The notes under the pieces were generated by a model. It saw only the letters and a list, made by a program, of their open reading frames with translations, made no database searches and had not been told where the DNA came from. The translations under genes and the position numbers were made by a program. Positions 43,131 to 52,929 of a DNA stretch of 64,000 bases are shown in pieces (positions within the stretch are counted from its first letter, which is position 1; each line of letters opens with the position of its first letter). Origin of the DNA: JAUSIF01 sp040901465 (GTDB lineage: Bacteria > Pseudomonadota > Alphaproteobacteria > Rhizobiales > Xanthobacteraceae); contig JBBDYN010000015.1 of the NCBI GenBank assembly GCA_040901465.1, positions 62,001-126,000 on the forward strand, in the 5' to 3' direction.

Positions 43131-44269
43131 GCGTATTCCGCGGCTTCGGTAGCGCCGGCTTCCGCCTGCGCACGCGGGCGATGGTGATCAAGGAATTCAT
43201 CCAGTTGCGCCGCGACCGCGTCTCCTTCGCCATGATCATCATGGTGCCGTTGATGCAGCTCATCCTGTTCGGCTACGCGATCAACACGACGCCGCGCTAT
43301 CTGCCGACCGCGGTGCTCTTGCAGGAGCGGAACGATGTCGGGCGCTCGATCCTAAGGGCGCTGGAGAACACGCGCTATTTCAGGGTCACGCACCAGGTAG
43401 AGAACGAAAAGGAATTTGACCGGCTGCTTGCTTCCGGCACGGTGCTGTTCGCGATCGAAATCCCGGCGGGCTTCGAGCGCGCGGTGCGGCGCGGCGACCG
43501 GCCGGCGCTGCTCGTTGCCGCCGACGCGACCGATCCGGTGGCGGCGGGCTCCGCGCTCGGGGCGCTGAACCAGGTGGTGCTGACCGCGCTCCAGCACGAG
43601 CGCGCGATCCCGGACAGCGGCGCGCCGCCATTCGAGATCCGCAGCCACGCCCGCTACAATCCGGCGGGCGACAGCTCGCTCAATATCGTGCCGGGACTCG
43701 TCGGCACAATCCTCACCATGACCATGCTCATCTTCACCGCGCTCTCGGTGACGCGCGAGCTCGAGCGCGGCACGATGGAGAGCCTGCTCGCCATGCCGAT
43801 CACGCCGATCGAGATCATGCTCGGCAAGATCGTGCCCTACATCATGGTGGGCTTCATTCAGGCGGCGCTGATCGTCGGGGTCGGCATTCTTCTCTTCGGC
43901 GTTCCTGTGGTCGGGAGCCTGACGCTCTTGGCCATTCTCAGCACGCTATTCATCGCGACCAATCTCTCCATCGGCTACACGTTCTCGACCGTCGCGCAGA
44001 ACCAGTTGCAGGCGGTGCAGATGTCGATCATGTTCTTCCTGCCGAACATCCTGCTCTCGGGCTTCATGTTTCCCTTCGCGGGGATGCCGGTGTGGGCGCA
44101 GTGGATCGGCGAGGCGCTGCCGCTCACGCATTATCTCCGCATCGTGCGGGCGATCATGCTGAAGGGGGCGACGATGGCGGAACTGCAGTACGACACGGCC
44201 GCCATGTTCGGGCTGATGCTGATCGCGATGGCGATCGCGGTCACGCGATTCAGAAGGACGCTGGACTGA
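43127..44269 (+). CDS. ABC-2 type transporter permease
   Basis: 380 residues with the ABC-2 membrane layout: an N-terminal helix (FAMIIMVPLMQLILFGYAI), a large periplasmic loop, then five helices, with ELERGTMESLLAMPITPIEI before the third. Similar to YbhS/YbhR but only one permease is encoded, so a homodimer is expected. Export of drugs or lipids is the usual role. Confidence 0.93.
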   Translation: MSVFRGFGSAGFRLRTRAMVIKEFIQLRRDRVSFAMIIMVPLMQLILFGYAINTTPRYLPTAVLLQERNDVGRSILRALENTRYFRVTHQVENEKEFDRLLASGTVLFAIEIPAGFERAVRRGDRPALLVAADATDPVAAGSALGALNQVVLTALQHERAIPDSGAPPFEIRSHARYNPAGDSSLNIVPGLVGTILTMTMLIFTALSVTRELERGTMESLLAMPITPIEIMLGKIVPYIMVGFIQAALIVGVGILLFGVPVVGSLTLLAILSTLFIATNLSIGYTFSTVAQNQLQAVQMSIMFFLPNILLSGFMFPFAGMPVWAQWIGEALPLTHYLRIVRAIMLKGATMAELQYDTAAMFGLMLIAMAIAVTRFRRTLD

Positions 44270-44301
44270 AACGGCCGGGCCGCTCCGGTCACGGGGGCCT
44301 C

Positions 44302-44928
44302 ATGTCCTGGATCGAACTTCTCGGATATATCGCGTCTGCGGCGGTATTCGCCACATTTTGCATGACCACGATGCTGCCGCTACGGTTGCTCGCGGTCGTC
44401 AGCAACGTGCTGTTCGTGGCTTACGGATATTTCGGCGGGGTTTATCCGGTCTTCGTCCTCCACCTGATCCTGTTCCCGATCAACGTTTACCGCCTGATGC
44501 AAATCCAGTTGCTGGTTCGCCAAATCGGCGCCGCGGTGGGAAGCGGCATCTCGTTCAAGAACCTGCTGCCGCTAATGACGCGCCGAATCATTCCGGCGGG
44601 GACGGTATTGTTCCGCAAGGGCGACACGGCGGACCGGCTCTATTACGTCTCCCAGGGGTCGCTGCGGATCGAGGAAATCGGCAAGGAACTCGGGCCGGGA
44701 GAAGTGATCGGCGAGATCGGGCTGTTCGCGCCGGACCGCAGGCGGACGGCTTCGGTCGTCTGCCAGACCGAGTGCGAGCTTTTTGAACTCGGCGAGGGCA
44801 AGGCGAAGGAGCTCTATTTCCAGAACCCGTCGTTCGCGTTCGCGCTATTGCAGCTCATCGTCGCGCGGCTGATCGAAAACAATCCGGCGATGGCCGACGC
44901 GAGCGCTCGGGAAACGTCGCCGGGCTAA
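44302..44928 (+). CDS. Small membrane domain fused to a cyclic nucleotide-binding domain
   Basis: 208 residues. The first about 70 residues form three hydrophobic helices (LLGYIASAAVFATFCM, LRLLAVVSNVLFVAYGYFG, YPVFVLHLILFPINVYRLM). Residues about 95-195 are a CNBD (LFRKGDTADRLYYVSQGSLR, GPGEVIGEIGLFAPDRRRTA), with the phosphate-binding cassette including Gly-Glu and Arg. No HTH or kinase domain follows. The helical part resembles YgjV-like or SemiSWEET-like small membrane proteins by pattern only. A membrane-bound cAMP or cGMP sensor is a reasonable inference. It follows the efflux operon by 32 bp and may share its transcript. Confidence 0.8.
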   Translation: MSWIELLGYIASAAVFATFCMTTMLPLRLLAVVSNVLFVAYGYFGGVYPVFVLHLILFPINVYRLMQIQLLVRQIGAAVGSGISFKNLLPLMTRRIIPAGTVLFRKGDTADRLYYVSQGSLRIEEIGKELGPGEVIGEIGLFAPDRRRTASVVCQTECELFELGEGKAKELYFQNPSFAFALLQLIVARLIENNPAMADASARETSPG

Positions 44929-45731
44929 GGCGATTTCAGCCGCTCGATCAGCGCCATGGCCGCGGCGGGCGCGCGCAGCTTTCCCTCGTGGATGAAATAG
45001 ACGAACACGTCGCGCGGCTTGGCGCTTGCACGATCGGGCGCGAAGCGGGGCAGATCGTCCGGCTCGCGGCCCGCCGCCCAGGCCCGGAAACGGCTCGCCC
45101 AATCGCCGAGCGCTTTCGGCGCATAGCCGGTCTTGATCGAGTCCTTTGCCTTCTGCAGGCGCGCGTAAACGAAATCGCCGGTCACGTCGGCAATGGTGGG
45201 ATAGAAGTCGTGCTCGGCAAGCACGACGGCAATCTCGAATTTGCGCAAGAGCGCGACGAAGGCCGGCGTGCTGAAACTGTCGTGGCGTACTTCAACCACG
45301 TGACGCAGGCGGCGGCGGTCCAGCGACGGAGGCAGAAGCTCGAGGAATTTTCCGAAATCAGCCTCGTCGAATTTCTTGCTGGGTGCGAACTGCCAGAGCA
45401 AGGGACCGAGCCGGTCGCCCAGTTCGCTCACGCCGGAGTCGAGAAAGCGCTTGATCGAGTCGCCCGCCTCGGCAAGCACGCGACGGTTCACGGCGTAACG
45501 CGGGCCCTTGACGGAGAAGACGAACCCGTTCGGCGTCTCGCTCGCCCATTTGCGGAAGGTCGCCGGCGTCTGGGTCCGATAGAACGTGCCGTTGATCTCG
45601 ATCGACGTTAGGTGCGCGCTGGCGTAGGTCAACTCCTTGGCGTGGACGAGTCCCTTCGGATAGAAGACCCCGCGCCACGGCTCGTAGGTCCAGCCGCCGA
45701 TACCTACGTAGATCTGTCCCTTTGCGGCCAT
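44925..45731 (-). CDS. DUF72 family protein
   Basis: 267 residues of the DUF72 family (YVGIGGWTYEPWRGVFYPKG, HLTSIEINGTFYRTQTPATF, then RHVVEVRHDSFSTPAFVALL), a TIM-barrel-like fold of unproven function. The ATG at 45731 is chosen. An extension to 45863 would overlap the upstream DUF488 remnant. DUF72 and DUF488 genes are often neighbours, which fits a shared unknown pathway. Overlaps the CNBD gene end by four bases. Confidence 0.9.
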   Translation of the reverse strand: MAAKGQIYVGIGGWTYEPWRGVFYPKGLVHAKELTYASAHLTSIEINGTFYRTQTPATFRKWASETPNGFVFSVKGPRYAVNRRVLAEAGDSIKRFLDSGVSELGDRLGPLLWQFAPSKKFDEADFGKFLELLPPSLDRRRLRHVVEVRHDSFSTPAFVALLRKFEIAVVLAEHDFYPTIADVTGDFVYARLQKAKDSIKTGYAPKALGDWASRFRAWAAGREPDDLPRFAPDRASAKPRDVFVYFIHEGKLRAPAAAMALIERLKSP

Positions 45732-45775
45732 GGGCCCCTCATCGCCTGCTCTGTGACTCGATTTCAAATGCGCCT

Positions 45776-46234
45776 TCATAGATTCAGCGGCGAGGCGAAC
45801 AAGTGCTCGATCTTCCGCCCGGTGCGCTCGTGGATCAGTTCGGCGATGCGCTTGCGGTGGCATTCGTCGGGATTGCGCTCATAGCATAGCAGGCAAACGC
45901 GCCGGCTCGAGCGGACCAGCGCTTCCAGCTCGTCGAGTTGCGTCTGCGCGTCGGGCGTCTTGATGTGCTTGTCGTAGATGCGCTAAAGCGTCTTGAAGTC
46001 GCCGGCTCGCGCGGCCTCGCGGCCTTCCGTGGGAGTGCCGAGCTTCTGCAAATGCAGGTAGGCGATGCCGGCTTCGTCGAGTCCCGCGGCGAGCTGGCGT
46101 TTCGAAAATCCGGCGCGGCGCGAAGCGGCCACCGCTCGGGTGTCGACGAGCAATGCGACCCGCGCTTGCTTCAGCGCGTTCAGGACGTCTGCTTGGGCCG
46201 CCTTCTCGTACCCGATCGTGAAGAAGGGAGGCAT
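45776..46234 (-). pseudogene. DUF488 gene interrupted by one in-frame stop codon
   Basis: Reading the minus strand from 46234 gives MPPFFTIGYEKAAQADVLNA and an 83-residue start of DUF488. A TAG stop occurs at 45985-45983. The same frame then continues without a break for 68 residues, including the DUF488 C-terminal motif CLLCYERNPDECHRKRIAEL, to a natural stop at 45776. So only one base separates it from an intact 152-residue gene. It may be a recent nonsense mutation or a sequencing error. Confidence 0.88.
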
Positions 46235-46457
46235 GGAGGCGACCTAGCGTTTGGCTTCAACAGCGAAAGGTACGCTCAGGGCGCGCATTGGCCCGGGAAT
46301 AGGTAAGCCATGTGGTCCCATCGCTGCGGGGCGCGAAAGTTTGATCCGCTCGCATCTTTCGGGCGGACGTGGGCGTATTATCATCGCCGTATCGGAAATA
46401 CGGAAGGGGAAACGCCGCGCATTGACGGCGCAAATCCCAATAGCTCGGGAGGTTTCC

Positions 46458-47183
<726 letters not shown>

Positions 47184-47223
47184 AGTCGGCCGCCCTCGCG
47201 CTGACACTGTTTACGAAAATAAA

Positions 47224-47254
47224 GAGGCCGCCCTTCGGCGGCCTCTCGCTTTTT
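47224..47254. terminator. Bidirectional intrinsic terminator between sod and groEL
   Basis: A 9-bp stem (GAGGCCGCC / GGCGGCCTC), loop CTTC, then TCGCTTTTT. It lies 40 bp after the sod stop and 21 bp after the groEL stop on the other strand, so it can serve both genes. Confidence 0.88.
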
Positions 47255-47274
47255 GTCGTGAGTGCAGAACGGAC

Positions 47275-48912
<1,638 letters not shown>

Positions 48913-48937
48913 CTTTCTTTCTCCAAAATTCCTGTGT

Positions 48938-49020
48938 CCCTCGTGCTGAGGAGCGAGCCCTCGGGTCCGGCGGTCGGCCGACCCTGGGATGAGCTCCGCG
49001 AGCGTCTCGAAGGACGAGGG
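48938..49020. repeat. Palindromic intergenic repeat, copy A, between groES and groEL
   Basis: The ends are imperfect inverted copies: CCCTCGTGCTGAGGAGC at the left and GTCTCGAAGGACGAGGG at the right. It resembles the CCTCATCC..GGATGAGG repeats common in Bradyrhizobium-like genomes. It could form a long hairpin in the mRNA. Confidence 0.75.
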
Positions 49021-49033
49021 CTCGTGTCGGGGG

Positions 49034-49080
49034 CCTCATCCTTCGAGACCCCGGCCTTCGGCCGGCTTCTCAGGATGAGG
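49034..49080. repeat. Palindromic intergenic repeat, copy B, between groES and groEL
   Basis: CCTCATCC at 49034 and GGATGAGG ending at 49080, with an inner inverted repeat around TTCG (CCCCGGCC TTCG GGCCGG). Same family as copy A, 13 bp away. It lies in the transcribed gap of the groESL operon and may affect GroEL to GroES ratio. Confidence 0.78.
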
Positions 49081-49101
49081 ATAATTTTCCGTGGTCGTCC
49101 G

Positions 49102-49416
49102 CTACGCGGCCTTCTTTACGGCCACGCCCTTTTGCATCACGCCGAGGATGTCGGACTCCTTCATGATGAGCAGATCTTCGCCGTCGAGCTTGACCTCGGT
49201 GCCGGACCATTTGCCGAACAGCACGCGGTCGCCGACCTTGACGTCGATCGGGATGAGCTTGCCGGCCTCGTCGCGGCCGCCAGGGCCGACGGCGAGCACT
49301 TGCCCTTCCTGCGGCTTCTCCTTTGCGGTGTCGGGAATGATGATGCCGCCCGCGGTCTTCTCGTCGGACGTCACGCGGCGCACGACGACGCGGTCGTGCA
49401 GTGGACGAAATCGCAT
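49102..49416 (-). CDS. groS: Co-chaperonin GroES
   Basis: 104 residues starting MRFRPLHDRVVVRRVTSDE. The mobile loop SDEKTAGGIIIPDTAKEKPQ is intact. It caps GroEL. ATG at 49416 with GGAGG just upstream. Controlled by the CIRCE element at 49537. Confidence 0.99.
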   Translation of the reverse strand: MRFRPLHDRVVVRRVTSDEKTAGGIIIPDTAKEKPQEGQVLAVGPGGRDEAGKLIPIDVKVGDRVLFGKWSGTEVKLDGEDLLIMKESDILGVMQKGVAVKKAA

Positions 49417-49536
49417 GGAATCTCCTCCAAAGCCTTGATTTTCCTGTCGTTTCGGATCGGTGCGCGGGAGAACCCCGCCGCACCTGACCGGACATGGTCG
49501 CTGGGTTCGCCCGTGCAAGGGGCTCGCGAGAATTTT

Positions 49537-49563
49537 TTAGCACTCATCTTGGCTGAGTGCCAA
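49537..49563. promoter_or_regulatory. CIRCE operator (HrcA binding site) of groESL
   Basis: TTAGCACTC, nine bases, GAGTGCCAA, 121 bp before groES. Only one base differs from the consensus TTAGCACTC-N9-GAGTGCTAA. HrcA represses groESL here until heat or misfolded protein titrates it. hrcA itself is not in the window. Confidence 0.95.
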
Positions 49564-49688
49564 AGGATTGTTAGCAGATTCAGGAAATTGCTGCTAAATC
49601 ATTGATAACTAATAGTTTATTCTTCCTTCAGGGTTGTCAGCGAAACTTTGCGCGGAGACACTGGTTTCCTCAGGCGAGGAGGATTCGA

Positions 49689-49958
49689 ATGGTCTCGGAA
49701 GACTTCAAGCGGCAGCTTCAGGGCTACGGGCTGACCACGGCCCATATTCTGTACCGGCTGCCGGACCATCAGCGGCTCCTGCAGACCTTCGTCTGGCAGG
49801 ATTACGACCTGTGGCCGGACTTCCCGGTCCTCGGCCGCTTCCTCGATTTCTGGCGGCGCGAACTGGAGGGGCCGCTCCACTCCGTCACCGTCGCGCACGC
49901 GCGCCTGATCAAGCCGTCCGAATTCCGGCCGGTCGACGGCGTGTTCCGATTGCATTGA
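49689..49958 (+). CDS. Usg family protein
   Basis: 89 residues (MVSEDFKRQLQGYGLTTAHI, then LYRLPDHQRLLQTFVWQDYD and WPDFPVLGRFLDFWRREL), matching the Usg protein of alphaproteobacteria first noted near trp genes in Caulobacter. Function unproven. No trp gene is nearby. Divergent from groES; the CIRCE region lies between them. Confidence 0.85.
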   Translation: MVSEDFKRQLQGYGLTTAHILYRLPDHQRLLQTFVWQDYDLWPDFPVLGRFLDFWRRELEGPLHSVTVAHARLIKPSEFRPVDGVFRLH

Positions 49959-50011
49959 ACGGTTCGTTCCGTCGCATTGTTGTGGACCGTGGATCAGCTC
50001 ATCGTCGGTGC

Positions 50012-50457
50012 ATGGCCGAACGGCGCCCCTACAGCTATCGCAATGACCCGTCGGTGCCGACTTTCCCGGACGATCGTCCGATCATCATCTTCGACGGATA
50101 TTGTGCGCTCTGTGCGGGGTGGGCGCAATTCGTTTTGCGCCATGACGCCGACGCGAAATACAGGCTGCTCTCCGCGCAGTCGCCGCTTGGGCGCACCCTT
50201 TATGTTCATTACGGGCTCGATCCGGAGGACTATGAAACCAACATCCTGATCGCGGGTGGTTCAAATCGGAAGGCTCGATCAGGATGGCGGAGGGCTTGGG
50301 CTTTCCCTGGATGCTCGCGGGCGTCTTTAGAATATTGCCGGTTGCCGTGCGAGACCGGCTCTATGAATTCGTCGCCCGCAACCGGCTGAAATTTTTCGGC
50401 AGACGCGAGACCTGTTACATGCCCGATGCGCGGTTTCGAGAACGATTGATCGAATGA
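50012..50457 (+). pseudogene. DCC-family thiol-disulfide oxidoreductase-like gene with a frameshift
   Basis: The first part in one frame starts MAERRPYSYRNDPSVPTF and includes the DxxCxxC motif (FDGYCALCAGWAQFVLRHDA) to about ILIAGG near 50260. The C-terminal half of the same family (GSIRMAEGLGFPWMLAGVFR, then FVARNRLKFFGRRETCYMPD) lies in another frame and ends at 50457. The whole span is one base short of a multiple of three, so a single-base deletion near 50250-50260 is the simplest cause. It may be real or a sequencing error. Confidence 0.82.
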
Positions 50458-50597
50458 GTGCGCGGCTCACGGTGCTCATTCTCGGCGGCTACGGCACTTT
50501 CGGCGGACGGCTCGGCGAACTGTTGCGTGCGTTACACGATTGCGCGACCGGGCCGGTTACCGTTGCGTCGAGATCGGCTTGCCGTTCGTGGGTCTAG
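50454..50597 (+). pseudogene. Truncated NAD(P)-binding dehydrogenase start (saccharopine-dehydrogenase-like)
   Basis: A 47-residue open frame whose first part (MSARLTVLILGGYGTFGGRL) is a typical Rossmann start, with GGYGTFG as in saccharopine dehydrogenase NADP-binding proteins. Its ATG overlaps the DCC frame stop (ATGA), as in intact two-gene operons. After about 40 residues the similarity ends and a stop follows, with the convergent PilZ gene beginning close by. So this looks like the remnant of a gene cut off by deletion or rearrangement. Confidence 0.6.
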
Positions 50598-50650
50598 TCG
50601 CTGCGTATCGCGGTTGGCTTATCCCGCGCGCCTGAAGCTCGCCCGGCGGC

Positions 50651-51037
50651 TCAGTCGTCGCCGCGTATTCGGCGAATGTTGGTGCGAAGGTCGAGCACGG
50701 TCCGCTGCAGTTTCGCAAAATCGTGCTCCAGGGCCTCGACGCGCTGCGCGAGGTCGCCCGAGGCGCCTGTACGCTCGGATACGGCGTCGGCACCTCCGAA
50801 GCTGACGCCGATCTCCTGCTCCTTGCGCCAGCGAACCTGTGCCTTGAGCGTCTGGTCGCGGGCCGGGATGTAGAGTTCCACGGAGTCGGGCAGGGAGACC
50901 GTGGCGCCAAATTCCAGCCGGGCGCCGGTATCGGAAAAGTCGCGGATGACGCAATCCATGCTGGAAAGCCGATTGTTGAAATAGACAATACCCTTGAGGA
51001 AACTCTTCTTCCGCGGCGCTGTGCGGCGTTCTTGCAT
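50651..51037 (-). CDS. PilZ-domain protein with C-terminal coiled coil
   Basis: 128 residues. Both c-di-GMP-binding motifs are present: RRTAPRKK at the N-terminus (RxxxR) and RDFSDTGARLEF (DxSxxG). A charged helical end follows (RVEALEHDFAKLQRTVLDLR) that could form a coiled coil. It is probably a small c-di-GMP effector. The ATG at 51037 gives the PilZ start; a longer frame to 51316 is not supported. Confidence 0.88.
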   Translation of the reverse strand: MQERRTAPRKKSFLKGIVYFNNRLSSMDCVIRDFSDTGARLEFGATVSLPDSVELYIPARDQTLKAQVRWRKEQEIGVSFGGADAVSERTGASGDLAQRVEALEHDFAKLQRTVLDLRTNIRRIRGDD

Positions 51038-51249
51038 GGCCTGCCTCGAGACCGAGTCGCGGACTTCCCGAAAATAGGCGTCCTTATAGCAGATTCGGCC
51101 GTCCCGTCCGCGCGGGCAGGCCGCCATCCACCGTGCGGTAACGCCGTGCGGCCCGCACAGGTTGGATACCGCGTTGCCGCAGAGCGGGTAGCGAAACCGG
51201 CGGTCGCGTGGCAACGTCGCCGCCGCAGTTCCACGGGGCGAGGGGGCAA

Positions 51250-51621
51250 GTGCGTATCCGTTTCGATTTCGGCGCGGTGCAGCTCGAGGCCGAGTTGCTC
51301 GACACGCCGACGGCAAAAGCGATCGCGGCAGCGTTGCCGATTACCACGAGTGCGCTCACCTGGGGCGAGGAAGTCTATTTCGACATTCCGGTGGACGCGG
51401 CGCGCGAGAGGGATGCGCGCGCCGTGGTCGAGCCCGGCGAGATCGCCTATTGGCCGGACGGCAACGCGATCGCGATCGGCTTCGGCCGCACGCCGATCTC
51501 CAAGGGCGACGAATGCCGGCTCGCCTCGCCCTGCAACATCTGGGCGAAGGCGCTCGGCGACGTGAAGTCGCTGAAGGGCGTGCGCGCGGGAGCGAAGATC
51601 AAGGTGACGGCGGTCGGCTAG
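51250..51621 (+). CDS. Cyclophilin-like fold protein
   Basis: 123 residues of the cyclophilin-like TM1367/DUF family (VQLEAELLDTPTAKAIAAAL, WGEEVYFDIPVDAA, NAIAIGFGRTPISKGDECRL). The beta-barrel is predicted, but the catalytic Arg region of true peptidyl-prolyl isomerases is not present, so isomerase activity is doubtful. GTG start at 51250, with AGGGGG ahead. Confidence 0.8.
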   Translation: MRIRFDFGAVQLEAELLDTPTAKAIAAALPITTSALTWGEEVYFDIPVDAARERDARAVVEPGEIAYWPDGNAIAIGFGRTPISKGDECRLASPCNIWAKALGDVKSLKGVRAGAKIKVTAVG

Positions 51622-51674
51622 CCGCGCCGCCGTGCAAACGATAAACGCGACGGACAAGAACGCTTGGGGGAATC

Positions 51675-52778
51675 ATGCAACGGAAGAAGCCGCCGTTTCG
51701 CGCCGATCACGTGGGCAGCATTCTGCGCAGCGCGCCGATCAAGGGAGCGCGCGCGCAACGGGCGCGCGGAGAAATCGGCGCCGCCGAACTGAAAGCGGTC
51801 GAGGACCGCGAGATCGGTAAGATCATCAAGAAGCAGGAAGAGGGCGGCCTGCAAGCGATCACCGACGGCGAATTCCGCCGCGCGTGGTGGCATCTCGACT
51901 TTCTGGAAGGGCTCAAGGGGACCGAATCTTACGAGATGCAGAGCGGCGTCCAGTTCCACGGCACGCAGACGAAGCCGAAGGGCGTGCGCACGGTCGGCAA
52001 GCTCGGCTTCTCCGGACACCCGATGATCGAGCATTTCAAATTCGTGCAGTCGCACACCAAGCGCACGCCGAAGATGACGATCCCAAGCCCGAGCGCGCTT
52101 TACGCGCGCGCGGCGGCGCGGGAAGCGGTGAGCGCCGCGGCCTATCCCGATCTGGACGAATTTTTCGACGATCTCGGCAAGAGCTATCGGGCGGCGATCC
52201 GCGGCTTCTACGACGCGGGCTGTCGCTATCTGCAGCTCGACGAAGTTTTTCTCGTGCTGCTGTGCGATCCCGAGTATCGCAAGGGCGTGACGGCGCGCGG
52301 CGACGACCCGGACAAGATTCCCGGGCTTGAAGCGCGCGTCATCAATGCGGCGCTCAAGGACCTGCCGGCCGACATGACCGTGACCATGCATCTCTGCCGC
52401 GGCAATTTTCGATCCACTTTCGTCGGTGCCGGCGGATACGAGCCGATCGCCGAGGTGCTGCTCGCCGGCATCGACGTGCACGGCTATTTCATGGAGTACG
52501 ACACGGAGCGCGCGGGCGGCTTCGAGCCGCTGCGGTTCCTGCCGAGGAACAAGACGGCGGTGCTCGGGCTGATCACGTCGAAATTTCCGCAGCTCGAGCC
52601 CAAGGACGAGATCAAGCGGCGTATCGACCAGGCGGCGAAATTCGCCGCGCTCGATCAGCTGTGCCTTTCGCCGCAATGCGGCTTCGCTTCGACGGAGGAA
52701 GGCAATCTGCTTTCGGAAGACGAGCAATGGGCGAAGCTGCGGCACGTCGTCGAAATCGCCGACGAGGTGTGGGGATGA
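51675..52778 (+). CDS. MetE-like cobalamin-independent methionine synthase family protein (C-terminal domain only)
   Basis: 367 residues matching the zinc-dependent C-terminal domain of MetE, like YxjG/YxjH proteins (FRADHVGSILRSAPIKGA, GGLQAITDGEFRRAWWHLDF, CRYLQLDEVFLVLLCD). The zinc region is suggested by TMHLCRGNF and by the CLSPQCGFAS end, giving His and two Cys. The MetE N-terminal half is absent, so methyl transfer from a folate polyglutamate is not assured. Other thiol or methyl-donor substrates are possible. Confidence 0.85.
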   Translation: MQRKKPPFRADHVGSILRSAPIKGARAQRARGEIGAAELKAVEDREIGKIIKKQEEGGLQAITDGEFRRAWWHLDFLEGLKGTESYEMQSGVQFHGTQTKPKGVRTVGKLGFSGHPMIEHFKFVQSHTKRTPKMTIPSPSALYARAAAREAVSAAAYPDLDEFFDDLGKSYRAAIRGFYDAGCRYLQLDEVFLVLLCDPEYRKGVTARGDDPDKIPGLEARVINAALKDLPADMTVTMHLCRGNFRSTFVGAGGYEPIAEVLLAGIDVHGYFMEYDTERAGGFEPLRFLPRNKTAVLGLITSKFPQLEPKDEIKRRIDQAAKFAALDQLCLSPQCGFASTEEGNLLSEDEQWAKLRHVVEIADEVWG

Positions 52779-52818
52779 GGGCAAGGTTTGCGCGCTCTGC
52801 GGGCGAAATTTTTCTTCA

Positions 52819-52912
52819 CCTCTCCCCGCTTGCGGGGAGAGGTCGGCGAGCGAAGCGAGCCGTGAGAGGGGTCTTGCGTGCCAGCCCCTCTCCCCGCAAG
52901 TGGGGAGAGGGG
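52819..52912. repeat. Pair of palindromes in the gap before the SDR gene
   Basis: Perfect palindrome CCTCTCCCCGC-TT-GCGGGGAGAGG at 52819-52842 and a similar one CCCCTCTCCCCGC..GTGGGGAGAGGGG at 52885-52912, with an inverted GAGCGAAGCGAG segment between. This is a composite repeat typical of rhizobial intergenic DNA. Confidence 0.82.
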
Positions 52913-52929
52913 AATAGGGGTCGCCCCTC

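Noticed and set aside
45983..45985. TAG as recoded codon (pyrrolysine or suppressed) in the DUF488 gene
   Set aside because: No pyl genes seen and alphaproteobacteria of this type are not known to recode TAG; nonsense mutation or error is simpler.
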